Below, in pieces: positions 49,733 to 59,454 of a DNA stretch of 64,000 nucleotides. The notes beneath the pieces are model-generated. The model was not told where the DNA came from. It saw nothing but the letters and a program-made list of their open reading frames with translations, and ran no database searches. Numbering within the stretch: position 1 is the first letter of the stretch; every line of letters starts with the position of its first letter. A program made the translations under genes and the position numbers. The DNA lies in NCBI RefSeq assembly GCF_028993615.1, contig NZ_CP118632.1, positions 1,302,001 to 1,366,000 of the forward strand. The letters run 5' to 3'. Source of the DNA: Herbaspirillum sp. WKF16. GTDB lineage: Bacteria; Pseudomonadota; Gammaproteobacteria; Burkholderiales; Burkholderiaceae_D.

Positions 49733-52627
49733 TCAGGCGAAGCGGCGCTGCTCGCCCTGGCCGAACAGGTTGGCGTAGCAGCGGCCGCACAGGCCGGGAT
49801 GTTCGGCGTGCGCGCCGACATCGGCGCGGTAGTGCCAGCAGCGTTCGCACTTCTGGTGGGCCGACGGCGTCACGACCACCGCTTCTTCTTCGGCCGTAGC
49901 CACGCGGCTGACCTTGGCGCCGGAGGTGATGAGCACGAACTTGAGGTCTTCACCCAGGCTGTCGAGCAGCGCGGCTTTGTCGCCGGCCGCCTTGACCTCG
50001 ACTTCGGCCTGCAGGGACGAACCGATGCCGCCGGCGATGCGCACCTCTTCCAGCTGCTTGGTCACCGCCGCGCGCACTTCGTGCAGCACCGCGAACTTGC
50101 CCAGCAGGGCCTCGGCATCTGCCACCTCGGGCAGCGCGTAGTAGGTCTGCGAGAAGATGGTCTCGTCGCTCTGGGCGAAGGTTTCCTCGCCGGCGAAGAA
50201 GCTCCAGGCTTCTTCCGCTGTGAACGACAGGATCGGCGCCATCAGGCGCAGCAGCGACTGGGTGATGTGCCACACCGCGGTCTGCGCCGAGCGGCGCGCT
50301 GCCGACTCCGCGCCGCTGGTGTAGAGGCGATCCTTGAGGATGTCGAGGTAGAAGCCGCCCAGGTCTTCCGAGCAATAGCCCTGCAGCTTGGCCACCACCG
50401 GGTGGAATTCGTAGGACTCGAAGTGCGCCAGCACCTCGGCCTGCAGGCGCGCCATGTTGGCGATCGCGTAGCGGTCGATTTCCAGCATCTCGGCCACCGG
50501 CACGGCGTGCTTGCCGAAGTCGAAGTCCGAGGTGTTGGCCAGCAGGAAGCGCAGCGTGTTGCGGATGCGGCGATACGACTCCACCACGCGCTTGAGGATT
50601 TCATCGGAGATCGACAGCTCGCCCGAATAGTCGGTCGATGCCACCCACAGGCGCAGGATCTCGGCGCCCAGCGAATCCGACACCTTCTGCGGCGCCACCA
50701 CGTTGCCCTTGGACTTGGACATCTTCTTGCCCTCGCCGTCGACCACGAAGCCGTGCGTGAGCAGCGCCTTGTACGGCGCGCGGCCGTTGAGCATGGACGA
50801 GGTCAGCAGCGACGAGTGGAACCAGCCGCGATGCTGGTCCGAGCCTTCCAGGTAGAGGTCGGCCGGGAACTGCGACTGCTGCTTGTGCGAGCCGCGCAGC
50901 ACGGTCTGGTGCGTGGTGCCGGAGTCGAACCAGACATCCAGCGTGTCGCGGTTCTTGAGGTAGTGTTCGGCGTCCTCGCCCAGCAGCTCGCGGGGATCGA
51001 GCGCCTGCCAGGCCTCGATGCCGCCCTTCTCGATGCGCTGCGCGATCTGTTCCACCAGCTCCGGCGTGCGCGGATGCAGCTCGCCCGTTTCCTTGTGCAC
51101 GAAGAAGGCCATCGGCACACCCCACTGGCGCTGGCGCGACAGCGTCCAGTCCGGACGGTTGGCGATCATGCCGTGCAGGCGCGCCTTGCCCCAGGAGGGG
51201 AAGAAGGCCGTGTCTTCGATGCCTTGCAGCGCGGTCTGGCGCAAGCTGGGGCCGCCGTCCTTGGGGACGTTGTCCATGCTGGCGAACCACTGCGAGGTGG
51301 CGCGGTAGACGATCGGCGTCTTGTGGCGCCAGCAGTGCATGTAGCTGTGGTCGAACATGACCAGCTTGAACAGCGAGCCCATCTCTTCCAGCTTGGCGCA
51401 GATCGGCTTGGACGCTTCCCAGATGGTCAGGCCGGCGAACAGCGGCAGCCACGACGCGTAGCGGCCGTCACCCATCACCGGGTTGAGGATGTCGTCATCC
51501 TTCATGCCGTGCGCCTTGCACGAGATGAAGTCTTCGATGCCGTAGGCCGGGGCCGAGTGCACGATGCCGGTGCCGCTGTCGGCGGTCACGTAGTCGCCCA
51601 GGTAGATCGGCGAGAGGCGGTCGTAGCCGGCGTCCGCCTTGGCCAGCGGATGGTGGAAACGGATCAGTGACAGCGCCTCGCCCTTGGCGGTGGCGATCAC
51701 GCGGCCTTCCAGGCCGAAGCGCTGCAGGCAGGATTCGACCAGGTCGCGGGCCAGGATCAGCAGGAGCGGCTCGCCGTTGCGGGTGGTCTCCACCAGCGCG
51801 TAGTCGAACTCGGGATGCACGTTCAGCGCCTGGTTGGACGGGATGGTCCAGGGCGTGGTGGTCCAGATCACGATGTAGCCGTTGCGCGTGGGCAGCTCGG
51901 CCAGGCCGAAGGCGGTGGCCAGCTTGTCGTGTTCGGCGAAGGGGAAGCCGACGTCGATGGCCGGGTCGCGCTTGTCCTGGTATTCCACCTCCGCCTCGGC
52001 CAGCGCCGAGCCGCAGTCGAAGCACCAGTTCACCGGCTTGAGGCCGCGATAGACGTAACCCTTCTCCAGGATGGTGCCGAGCGCGCGCAGCTCATCGGCC
52101 TCGTTGGAGAAGTTCATGGTCTTGTACGGGTTGTCCCACTCGCCCAGCACGCCCAGGCGGATGAAATCGGCCTTCTGGCGCTCGATCTGCTCCCCGGCAT
52201 AGGCGCGCGCCTTGGCCTGCACTTCGGCTACCGGCAGGTTCTTGCCGAACTGCTTTTCGATCTGGATCTCGATGGGCATGCCGTGGCAATCCCAGCCGGG
52301 CACGTACTGCGCGTCGAAGCCGGCCATGTTGCGGGCCTTGACGATCATGTCCTTGAGGATCTTGTTGACGGCGTGACCGATGTGGATGTCGCCGTTGGCA
52401 TACGGCGGGCCGTCATGCAGGATGAACTTGGGGCGCTGGGCCGAGGCCTTGCGGATGCGCTCGTAGACCTTCTTCTCCTGCCATTGCTTGACCCATTGCG
52501 GTTCGCGCTTGGCCAGGTCGCCGCGCATCGGGAACGCGGTTTCGGTCATGTTGACCGGATACCTGGACGGCGCCTTGCCGGCTTTTTCCTGCTTGCCCGG
52601 CTTGGCGGACGATTCGTTGTTCGACAT
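49733..52627 (-). CDS. ileS: Isoleucyl-tRNA synthetase
   Basis: Class I aminoacyl-tRNA synthetase charging tRNA-Ile, 964 residues. The HIGH motif is IHIGH (81-85) in [20 protein letters not shown] and KMSKS is KKMSKSKGN near 636. The editing CP1 domain lies between. The C-terminal zinc-binding Cys set (CERCWHY and [10 protein letters not shown]) is present, as in bacterial-type IleRS. Start [20 protein letters not shown] has a basic, probably disordered 25-residue lead-in seen in many Burkholderiales. Confidence 0.97.
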   Translation of the reverse strand: MSNNESSAKPGKQEKAGKAPSRYPVNMTETAFPMRGDLAKREPQWVKQWQEKKVYERIRKASAQRPKFILHDGPPYANGDIHIGHAVNKILKDMIVKARNMAGFDAQYVPGWDCHGMPIEIQIEKQFGKNLPVAEVQAKARAYAGEQIERQKADFIRLGVLGEWDNPYKTMNFSNEADELRALGTILEKGYVYRGLKPVNWCFDCGSALAEAEVEYQDKRDPAIDVGFPFAEHDKLATAFGLAELPTRNGYIVIWTTTPWTIPSNQALNVHPEFDYALVETTRNGEPLLLILARDLVESCLQRFGLEGRVIATAKGEALSLIRFHHPLAKADAGYDRLSPIYLGDYVTADSGTGIVHSAPAYGIEDFISCKAHGMKDDDILNPVMGDGRYASWLPLFAGLTIWEASKPICAKLEEMGSLFKLVMFDHSYMHCWRHKTPIVYRATSQWFASMDNVPKDGGPSLRQTALQGIEDTAFFPSWGKARLHGMIANRPDWTLSRQRQWGVPMAFFVHKETGELHPRTPELVEQIAQRIEKGGIEAWQALDPRELLGEDAEHYLKNRDTLDVWFDSGTTHQTVLRGSHKQQSQFPADLYLEGSDQHRGWFHSSLLTSSMLNGRAPYKALLTHGFVVDGEGKKMSKSKGNVVAPQKVSDSLGAEILRLWVASTDYSGELSISDEILKRVVESYRRIRNTLRFLLANTSDFDFGKHAVPVAEMLEIDRYAIANMARLQAEVLAHFESYEFHPVVAKLQGYCSEDLGGFYLDILKDRLYTSGAESAARRSAQTAVWHITQSLLRLMAPILSFTAEEAWSFFAGEETFAQSDETIFSQTYYALPEVADAEALLGKFAVLHEVRAAVTKQLEEVRIAGGIGSSLQAEVEVKAAGDKAALLDSLGEDLKFVLITSGAKVSRVATAEEEAVVVTPSAHQKCERCWHYRADVGAHAEHPGLCGRCYANLFGQGEQRRFA

Positions 52628-52747
52628 GGCAAATATCTCTGTTGGATGCGGTTGATTCCGGATGATTCTCGATGCTGGGTGCGCATGCGGCGCACAAGAC
52701 GGGCGGCTGGACGGCGGCGGGCGTCGCGCCCGGCCGCCGGCCAGCGG

Positions 52748-53725
52748 TCAAATTCGGTCGGTCGCCGACACGGCGAAGGAGGCGCTCTCGCGGAACCAGG
52801 CGCGGGCCTGCTCGGCATCGCGCGCGATGGCCGCGGTCAGCGTGGGCAGGTCGATGTACTTTTCCTCGTCGCGCAGCTTCTTGAGGAATTCCACGCGCAG
52901 CAGCTTGCCGTAGCAGTCGCCCTGGAAATCCAGCAGGTGGGTCTCCAGCAGCACGCGGCCGCTGTCGTCCACCGTCGGGCGCACGCCCAGGCTGGCCACC
53001 GCCGGCAGTGGTTGCCCGGCCATGCCGTGCACCTGGACCACGAAGATGCCCGAGAGGGCGGGGCGCTTGTGGCCCACGCGCATGTTCAGCGTGGGGAAAC
53101 CGATCGTGCGGCCCAGCTTCTTGCCATGGACCACGTGGCCGCTGATGGCGTAGGAGTGGCCCAGCAGCTGGCGCGACAGGTCGAAATCGCCCTCGGCCAG
53201 CGCCGCGCGCACCGCCGACGAGGAGATGCGCACGCCGGCGTTGGTGACGGTGGGCATCGAGTGCACTTCAAAACCGTATTTCTTGCCGGCCTCGACCAGG
53301 GTTTGCAGGTTGCCGGCGCGGCGCGCGCCGAAGCAGAAATCGTCGCCCACCATCAGCCAGCGCACGTGCAAGCCCTGCACCAGGATCTTCTCGATGAAGT
53401 CTTGCGGCGAGAGCGCGGCGAAGTGGCTGCCGAAATGCTCCACCACTACGCGGTCGATGCCGGCGCCGGCCAGCGACTGCAGCTTGTCGCGCAGGTTGGC
53501 GATGCGCGCCGGCGCGCGTTCCGGCGTGCCGGCCAGCTGGGCGAAGAATTCGCGCGGGTGCGGCTCGAAGGTCATCACCGCGGCGTCCAGCCCGAGGCGG
53601 TCGGCGGCCTCGCGCACGCGCGAGAGCAGGGCCTGGTGGCCGAGGTGCACGCCGTCGAAATTGCCGATCGTCAGCGCGCAGGGCGCGCGCGATTCGGCGT
53701 TGGGAAGTCCGCGAAATACCTTCAT
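52748..53725 (-). CDS. ribF: Bifunctional riboflavin kinase/FAD synthetase
   Basis: Makes FMN from riboflavin and FAD from FMN. 325 residues. The N-terminal FMN adenylyltransferase domain has LTIGNFDGVHLGHQALL at 18-34 (nucleotidyltransferase HxGH). The C-terminal riboflavin kinase domain begins near 190 with SGHVVHGKKLGRTIGFPTLN. It is first in the ribF-ileS-lspA-coaBC-dut block, transcribed from the gap upstream of 53725. Confidence 0.95.
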   Translation of the reverse strand: MKVFRGLPNAESRAPCALTIGNFDGVHLGHQALLSRVREAADRLGLDAAVMTFEPHPREFFAQLAGTPERAPARIANLRDKLQSLAGAGIDRVVVEHFGSHFAALSPQDFIEKILVQGLHVRWLMVGDDFCFGARRAGNLQTLVEAGKKYGFEVHSMPTVTNAGVRISSSAVRAALAEGDFDLSRQLLGHSYAISGHVVHGKKLGRTIGFPTLNMRVGHKRPALSGIFVVQVHGMAGQPLPAVASLGVRPTVDDSGRVLLETHLLDFQGDCYGKLLRVEFLKKLRDEEKYIDLPTLTAAIARDAEQARAWFRESASFAVSATDRI

Positions 53726-53881
53726 TGAGCCGCTGGTTGAAATACTGGAAAGATGCGCTGTTGCAAAAGCCTTCCATTATAAATGTTTTCGGAAGCTTTC
53801 CTTTAATTGGTGGCGGGCGGCGTCGAATCAAGCGCCGCCGGCGGTCGAAGTTGCCGTTTTGGAATCATCGGCGCCTGGCGC

Positions 53882-54607
53882 CTACATTTCTCCCCAGATG
53901 GCATTGAGCGCGGTCAGCGCCGCCATGCCGGCGGTCTCGGTGCGCAGCACGCGCGGCCCCATGGACAGCATCAGCGCGCCTTGCGCGCAGGCAAGTTCTT
54001 CCTCTTCCGGGTTGAAGCCGCCCTCCGGGCCGACCATCAGCGTCACGGCCTGGGGCGGATGATGGCGCGCCCAGCCCGACAACGGCTGTTCGCCGCGCGG
54101 CGAGAGCAGGATGCGGCGATGCAGGTCGCTTTGCCCGACCCAGCGCCGGAAATCGCTGACCTCGGCCAGGTGCGGCACGCGGTTGCGCCCGCATTGTTCG
54201 GCGGCGGCGTGCACGATGCCGTGCCAATGCGCCTGTTTTTTCTCGGCGCGATCGCCGGACAGGCGCACCACGCAGCGCTGTGCGGCCAGCGGCACGATGG
54301 CGGTGGCGCCCAGCTCCACGGCTTTCTCGACGATCCAGTCCATCTTCGCGCCTTCCGGCAGCGCCTGGGCCAGCGTCAGCGCGTAGGGCAGCTCGGCCTC
54401 GCGCGGCGAGAAGGTCTTGAGCTCGGCGTGGGCGCGCTTCTTTTCGATGGCGGTGAGGGTGGCGGTGTATTCGCCGCCTTCGCCGTTGAACAGGGTGACG
54501 TGATCCCCCGGCTGCATGCGCAGCACCTGCACATGATGGGCGATGTGTTCGGGCAGGGTCAGGGCCGATCCTACGCTCAGGGCTTGGGGACAGAAGAAAC
54601 GAGGCAT
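53882..54607 (-). CDS. rsmE: 16S rRNA m3U1498 methyltransferase RsmE
   Basis: SPOUT-class methyltransferase that methylates U1498 of 16S rRNA. 241 residues starting MPRFFCPQALSVGSALTLPE. An N-terminal PUA-like part covers about 1-75 (HHVQVLRMQPGDHVTLFNGE), and the SPOUT domain includes LMVGPEGGFNPEEEELACAQ and LGPRVLRTET-like SMGPRVLRTETA, the knot region. Length is normal. It sits upstream of and divergent from tkt. Confidence 0.92.
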   Translation of the reverse strand: MPRFFCPQALSVGSALTLPEHIAHHVQVLRMQPGDHVTLFNGEGGEYTATLTAIEKKRAHAELKTFSPREAELPYALTLAQALPEGAKMDWIVEKAVELGATAIVPLAAQRCVVRLSGDRAEKKQAHWHGIVHAAAEQCGRNRVPHLAEVSDFRRWVGQSDLHRRILLSPRGEQPLSGWARHHPPQAVTLMVGPEGGFNPEEEELACAQGALMLSMGPRVLRTETAGMAALTALNAIWGEM

Positions 54608-54722
54608 GGGGCGGTTCCAGGGAGGCGAAAGATGAGGTGGGCGGATACGTTTACATGCAGGCCGCGGCGGCAGCCCTGAATTTTAATCCCGGCGCGCACT
54701 CTGGTAAAATACGGCCCCGCAC

Positions 54723-54742
54723 AACCCCGGTCTCCCGGGGTT
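54723..54742 (+). other. GC hairpin in the tkt leader
   Basis: AACCCCGG / CCGGGGTT stem about 118 bases before the tkt start, downstream of a TAAAAT box near 54705. It could be a 5' UTR stabiliser or a weak terminator; the T content afterwards is modest. Confidence 0.3.
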
Positions 54743-54859
54743 TGTATTTGATTCCGATTTGAAACGATCGGCGGCACCGGAGCCGGCTGCACCAATGCCT
54801 TGGCTCCCGAACCAGGTTTATGCGCCTAGCGGCGACTCCAGCAACTTTCTGACACCGAC

Positions 54860-56854
54860 ATGATTTCCACTCTCCCCACCGACAAGATGGCCAACGCGAT
54901 CCGCGCGCTGGCGATGGACGCCGTTCAAAAAGCCAATTCCGGACACCCGGGCATGCCGATGGGGATGGCTGAAATCGCAGTGGCCCTGTGGGCCAAGCAC
55001 TACCGCCACAACCCGGCCAATCCGCACTGGGCCAACCGCGACCGCTTCGTGCTGTCCAACGGCCACGGCTCCATGCTGCAGTATGCGCTGCTGCACCTGA
55101 CCGGTTACGACCTGTCGATGGACGACATCAAGTCCTTCCGCCAGCTGCATTCCAAGACCGCCGGCCACCCCGAAGTGCACATCACCCCGGGCGTGGAAAC
55201 CACCACCGGTCCGCTGGGCCAGGGCATCACCAATGCGGTGGGCATGGCGCTGGCCGAGAAACTGCTGGCCGCCGAATTCAACAAGCCCGACCTGTCCGTG
55301 GTCGACCACTACACCTACGCCTTCGTCGGCGACGGCTGCCTGATGGAAGGCATCTCGCACGAGGCCTGCTCGCTGGCCGGCGTGCTGAACCTGTCCAAGC
55401 TGATCGTGCTGTACGACGACAACGGCATTTCCATCGACGGCCACGTCGAAGGCTGGTTCAAGGACGACACCCCGAAGCGCTTCGAAGCCTACGGCTGGAA
55501 CGTGATCCCGGGCGTGGACGGCCACAACGTGGAAGCGGTCAGCGCCGCCATCCACCAGGCCAAGCTGGCCGACAAGCCGACCCTGATCTGCTGCCGCACC
55601 GTGATCGGCAAGGGCTCGCCCAACCTGGCCGGCACCGACAAGGTGCACGGCGCCGCGCTGGGCGACAAGGAAATCGCCGCCGTGCGCGAGGCGCTGGGCT
55701 GGACGTCCGCACCCTTCGAGATCCCGGCCGACGTGTACTCGGCATGGGACGCCAAGGCCAGCGGCGCCGACTTCGAAACCAAGTGGCAGCAGACCTTCGA
55801 CGCCTACGCCGCCAAATATCCGGCCGAAGCCTCCGAGCTGCTGCGCCGCCTGAAGGGCGAGCTGCCGGCCGCCTTCGAATCGACCGTGGCCGCCTACATC
55901 AACTCGACCATCGAGAAGAAGGAAACCATCGCCACCCGCAAGGCCAGCCAGAACGCCATCCAGGCCTACGCGCAGGCGCTGCCTGAATTCCTGGGCGGCT
56001 CGGCCGACCTGACCGGCTCCAACCTGACCAACTGGAAGGAATCGGTGCCCGTGCGCGCCGACCAGGCCGGCAACCACATCAACTACGGCGTGCGCGAGTT
56101 CGGCATGAGCGCCGTCATGAACGGTATCACCCTGCACGGCGGCTACCTGCCGTTCGGCGCCACCTTCCTGACCTTCTCCGACTACAGCCGCAATGCCCTG
56201 CGCATGGCCGCGCTGATGAAGGCGCGCTCGCTGTTCGTGTTCACCCACGACTCGATCGGCCTGGGCGAAGACGGCCCGACCCACCAGTCGATCGAGCACG
56301 TCTCCAGCCTGCGCCTGATCCCCAACCTGGACAACTGGCGTCCCTGCGACACCACCGAAACCGCGGTGGCGTGGGCTGAGGCCATCAAGCGCAAGGACGG
56401 TCCGAGCACCCTGATCTTCTCGCGCCAGAACCTGCCGTTCCAGGAACGCAGCGACGCGCAGGTGAAGGACATCGCCCGCGGCGGCTACGTGCTGCGCGAC
56501 GCGGCCAACGCCAAGGTGACGCTGATCGCCACCGGCTCGGAAATCGAACTGGCCGTGAAGGCCTCCGACGCGCTGGCTGCCGAAGGCATCGCCGCGCGCA
56601 TCGTATCGATGCCCTCGACCGACGTGTTCGACCGCCAGGACGCCGCCTACAAGGCATCGGTGCTGACCCGCGGCGTGCCGCGCGTGGCCATCGAGGCCGG
56701 CGTGACCTCGTTCTGGTACAAGTATGTCGGTCTGGAAGGCGCCGTGGTCGGTATCGACACCTTCGGCGAATCGGCCCCCGCCGGCGTGCTGTTCAAGCAC
56801 TTCGGCTTCACCGTCGAGAACGTCGTGGCCAAGGCCAAGGCCGTTCTGGCGTAA
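54860..56854 (+). CDS. tkt: Transketolase
   Basis: Thiamine-diphosphate enzyme of the pentose phosphate pathway that transfers two-carbon units between sugar phosphates. 664 residues. TPP motif [18 protein letters not shown] near 155-172. The substrate-binding His in [20 protein letters not shown] is near the start. The second domain has [12 protein letters not shown] and [20 protein letters not shown]. Start ATG 54860 ([20 protein letters not shown]). It is followed by a GNAT gene (14 bases) and gapA, i.e. central carbon genes in a row. Confidence 0.96.
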   Translation: MISTLPTDKMANAIRALAMDAVQKANSGHPGMPMGMAEIAVALWAKHYRHNPANPHWANRDRFVLSNGHGSMLQYALLHLTGYDLSMDDIKSFRQLHSKTAGHPEVHITPGVETTTGPLGQGITNAVGMALAEKLLAAEFNKPDLSVVDHYTYAFVGDGCLMEGISHEACSLAGVLNLSKLIVLYDDNGISIDGHVEGWFKDDTPKRFEAYGWNVIPGVDGHNVEAVSAAIHQAKLADKPTLICCRTVIGKGSPNLAGTDKVHGAALGDKEIAAVREALGWTSAPFEIPADVYSAWDAKASGADFETKWQQTFDAYAAKYPAEASELLRRLKGELPAAFESTVAAYINSTIEKKETIATRKASQNAIQAYAQALPEFLGGSADLTGSNLTNWKESVPVRADQAGNHINYGVREFGMSAVMNGITLHGGYLPFGATFLTFSDYSRNALRMAALMKARSLFVFTHDSIGLGEDGPTHQSIEHVSSLRLIPNLDNWRPCDTTETAVAWAEAIKRKDGPSTLIFSRQNLPFQERSDAQVKDIARGGYVLRDAANAKVTLIATGSEIELAVKASDALAAEGIAARIVSMPSTDVFDRQDAAYKASVLTRGVPRVAIEAGVTSFWYKYVGLEGAVVGIDTFGESAPAGVLFKHFGFTVENVVAKAKAVLA

Positions 56855-56868
56855 GCGAAAGCGACCGC

Positions 56869-57420
56869 ATGAACCAAGCAGCAACCACGGCAGGCGCGGA
56901 TGAAGTCGTGATCCGCCGCGCCCGCCCGGGCGATGCCGCCTCGATCGCCGGCGTGCGCATCGATGCCTGGCGCGCCAGCTATCGCGGCCTGGTGCCCGAC
57001 AGCTACCTCGACCACCTGAAGCCCGAACAGAGCGTCAAGATGTGGGAGCAGGTGCTGGGCGCCTCGTCGGATGCGGCCTGCACCTTCGTGGCCGAAACCG
57101 GCGGCGAGATCATCGGCTTCGCCTCCGGCATGACGCTGGCGGAGAGCCGCTTCGGCTGCGACGCCGAACTCTCCGCCATCTGCGTGCTGCCCGACGAGCA
57201 GCGCCGCGGGCTGGGCAAGCGCCTGCTTGCCAACGTCGCGGCCACCCTCATCGGCGCCGGCGCCACCGGCCTGATGGCCTGGGTGCTGGCCAAGAACGAG
57301 GGCGCCAGGGAATTTTTCGCCTCGCTGGGAGCCGAACAGCTGTTCGAGCAAACCTTCACGTGGGATGACGGCAGCGAGATCGACGAGGTCGGTTTCGTCT
57401 GGCGCAAGCTGAAGCCCTGA
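56869..57420 (+). CDS. GNAT family N-acetyltransferase
   Basis: A 183-residue acetyltransferase of the GNAT superfamily. The acetyl-CoA binding motif A is AICVLPDEQRRGLGKRLLAN near 100-120, and the N-terminal segment is IRRARPGDAASIAGVRIDAW. Substrate unknown. It begins 14 bases after the tkt stop and is probably co-transcribed with it. Confidence 0.85.
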   Translation: MNQAATTAGADEVVIRRARPGDAASIAGVRIDAWRASYRGLVPDSYLDHLKPEQSVKMWEQVLGASSDAACTFVAETGGEIIGFASGMTLAESRFGCDAELSAICVLPDEQRRGLGKRLLANVAATLIGAGATGLMAWVLAKNEGAREFFASLGAEQLFEQTFTWDDGSEIDEVGFVWRKLKP

Positions 57421-57594
57421 GCGCGGCGCCCGGGCATGCGGGGATGGCGGCAATAAAGAAATAGAAGAAGCGAAGGCCGGAAAAGACGGACAAATGGCCG
57501 GGGCCGACCCGGCGCGTCGTGTAGCCTGCCAGGCAGGCCGGTTTCCGGCAAGACCGATTTGTATTGATTTTTTTGATACCTTAAGGAGAAGAGC

Positions 57595-58608
57595 ATGGCA
57601 ATTCGCGTTGCAATCAACGGCTACGGCCGCATCGGCCGCAACATCCTGCGCGCCCACTACGAAGGCGGCAAGAAGCACGATATCGAAATCGTCGCGATCA
57701 ACGACCTCGGCGACCCGAAGACCAACGCCCACCTGACCCAGTACGACACCGCCCACGGCAAGTTCCCGGGCACCGTGTCGGTGGACGGCGACTCCATCGT
57801 GGTCAACGGCGACCGCATCAAGGTGCTGGCGCAGCGCAACCCGGCCGAGCTGCCCTGGGGCGAGCTGGGCGTGGACGTGGTGCTGGAGTGCACCGGCTTC
57901 TTCACCACCAAGGAAAAGGCCAGCGCCCACATCAAGGGCGGCGCCAAGAAGGTGATCATCTCGGCTCCGGGCGGCAAGGACGTGGACGCGACGGTCGTGT
58001 TCGGCGTCAACCACCAGGTGCTGAAGGCTTCCGACACCGTCATCTCCAACGCATCGTGCACCACCAACTGCCTGGCGCCGCTGGTCCAGCCGCTGCATGA
58101 AAAGATCGGCCTGGAAACCGGCCTGATGACCACCATCCACGCCTACACCAACGACCAGGTGCTGACCGACGTCTACCACGAAGACCTGCGTCGCGCCCGT
58201 TCGGCCACCCAGTCGATGATCCCGACCAAGACCGGCGCCGCCGCCGCGGTCGGCCTGGTGCTGCCGGAACTGAACGGCAAGCTGGACGGTTTCGCCATCC
58301 GCGTGCCGACCATCAACGTCTCGCTGGTCGACCTGTCCTTCGTGGCCTCGCGCGACACGACCGTGGACGAAGTCAACGCCGTCCTGAAGGCAGCCTCGGA
58401 AGCCGGCCCGCTCAAGGGCATCCTGACCTACAACACCGACCCGCTGGTCTCGGTGGACTTCAACCACAACCCGGCGTCGTCCAACTTCGACGCCACCCTG
58501 ACCAAGGTCTCCGGCCGCCTGGTCAAGGTTTCGTCCTGGTACGACAACGAGTGGGGCTTCTCCAACCGCATGCTGGACACCACGGTCGCCCTGGCTACCG
58601 CCAAGTAA
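57595..58608 (+). CDS. gapA: Glyceraldehyde-3-phosphate dehydrogenase, type I
   Basis: Glycolytic/gluconeogenic enzyme oxidising glyceraldehyde-3-phosphate with NAD+. 337 residues. NAD-binding [13 protein letters not shown] at 9-21 and the active site [12 protein letters not shown] with catalytic Cys 155. ATG 57595 follows a perfect AAGGAG. A leading AT-rich stretch (57550-57585) likely carries its promoter. Whether gapA or gapB cannot be told from one copy. Confidence 0.95.
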   Translation: MAIRVAINGYGRIGRNILRAHYEGGKKHDIEIVAINDLGDPKTNAHLTQYDTAHGKFPGTVSVDGDSIVVNGDRIKVLAQRNPAELPWGELGVDVVLECTGFFTTKEKASAHIKGGAKKVIISAPGGKDVDATVVFGVNHQVLKASDTVISNASCTTNCLAPLVQPLHEKIGLETGLMTTIHAYTNDQVLTDVYHEDLRRARSATQSMIPTKTGAAAAVGLVLPELNGKLDGFAIRVPTINVSLVDLSFVASRDTTVDEVNAVLKAASEAGPLKGILTYNTDPLVSVDFNHNPASSNFDATLTKVSGRLVKVSSWYDNEWGFSNRMLDTTVALATAK

Positions 58609-58851
58609 TCGCCGCAATACCGGTTTCGCGGCGTTGGCGGAGCCGGTATCGGCAAAATTGGGGCTGATTCGGCTTCTTTTCCTCGGATGCAAGCTTGCTT
58701 GCGCCGGTGAAAATATGTCATCAGCCTGCAAAAGATCGAAAGGCTGTTGCAGACTCCGTTCTGCAATGGCCTTTTGTCCATTTGCGAACTTGCATTTCAT
58801 GCAACACCGAGTGCAGCAAACAAGAGCAACCGTATCCACACGAGGGACGTA

Positions 58852-59391
58852 ATGTCAGCAACGTCATTCCAGGCGCGCCGCCTGATCGCCAACCTGGCCT
58901 TGATGGCCGGTGTCACTTTGTCGCTGTCCGCCTGCGATTACATCAGCAGCTTCACCAAGCCCAAGCAGACCCCGGAAGAGGCCAAGGCTGAAGGCATCGC
59001 GCTGGGCGCGGGCTGCCGCCAGGCCGGCCAGTCGCTGGAAGACTGCTACCAGCGCAATCCGGAGGCGCTGAAGGCAGGCATCTTCGCCGGCTGGAAGGAC
59101 ATGCACGAATACATGGCCGCCAAGGGCATCCAGACTGTCACCCCGCCCACGCCGCCGGTGGAGGCGCCCAAGGACGACGCCAAGGATGCCAAGGACGCCA
59201 AGGACGCCAAGGGCAAGGACAGCAAGGATTCCACCCGCGACGCCGACCGCAGCAGCCGCACGCGCGACCGCGAACGCGATCGCGACAGCAGCCGCACGCG
59301 CGACAGCTCCTCGGCCAAGGACAGTTCGTCCAAGGACAGCGGCGGTGATCGCCGCGCCAGCCGCGAAGAAAAGCAGCCGCCGAAGTATTGA
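58852..59391 (+). CDS. Hypothetical lipoprotein with low-complexity charged tail
   Basis: A 179-residue protein from ATG 58852 (MSATSFQARRLIANLALMAG); an in-frame ATG at 58747 is less likely because the true signal peptide begins later. The lipobox is LSLSAC (Cys 28). A short folded part (GCRQAGQSLEDCYQRNPEAL and CxxD-type pair) spans about 45-105. The rest is repeats of Lys-Asp-Ala and Ser/Arg/Asp (KDAKDAKDAKGKDSKDS then RTRDRERDRDSSRTRDSS), clearly disordered. Function unknown; a periplasmic spacer or polymer-binding tail is possible. Confidence 0.7.
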   Translation: MSATSFQARRLIANLALMAGVTLSLSACDYISSFTKPKQTPEEAKAEGIALGAGCRQAGQSLEDCYQRNPEALKAGIFAGWKDMHEYMAAKGIQTVTPPTPPVEAPKDDAKDAKDAKDAKGKDSKDSTRDADRSSRTRDRERDRDSSRTRDSSSAKDSSSKDSGGDRRASREEKQPPKY

Positions 59392-59403
59392 CCGGCAGCA
59401 TGA

Positions 59404-59432
59404 AAAAATGCCCCGCGTGCGGGGCATTTTTC
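59404..59432. terminator. Bidirectional terminator between the lipoprotein gene and glnE
   Basis: AAAAATGCCCCG / CGGGGCATTTTT stem with a four-base loop, with T-runs on both strands, in a convergent gap. Confidence 0.9.
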
Positions 59433-59454
59433 ATTGGCGCCCGGACCTCGGCAC

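Noticed and set aside
54818..56884. 688-codon minus-strand frame across tkt, and similar long frames opposite ileS, glnE, icd and gapA
   Set aside because: All mirror strongly conserved genes in high-GC DNA and show no conserved protein features.
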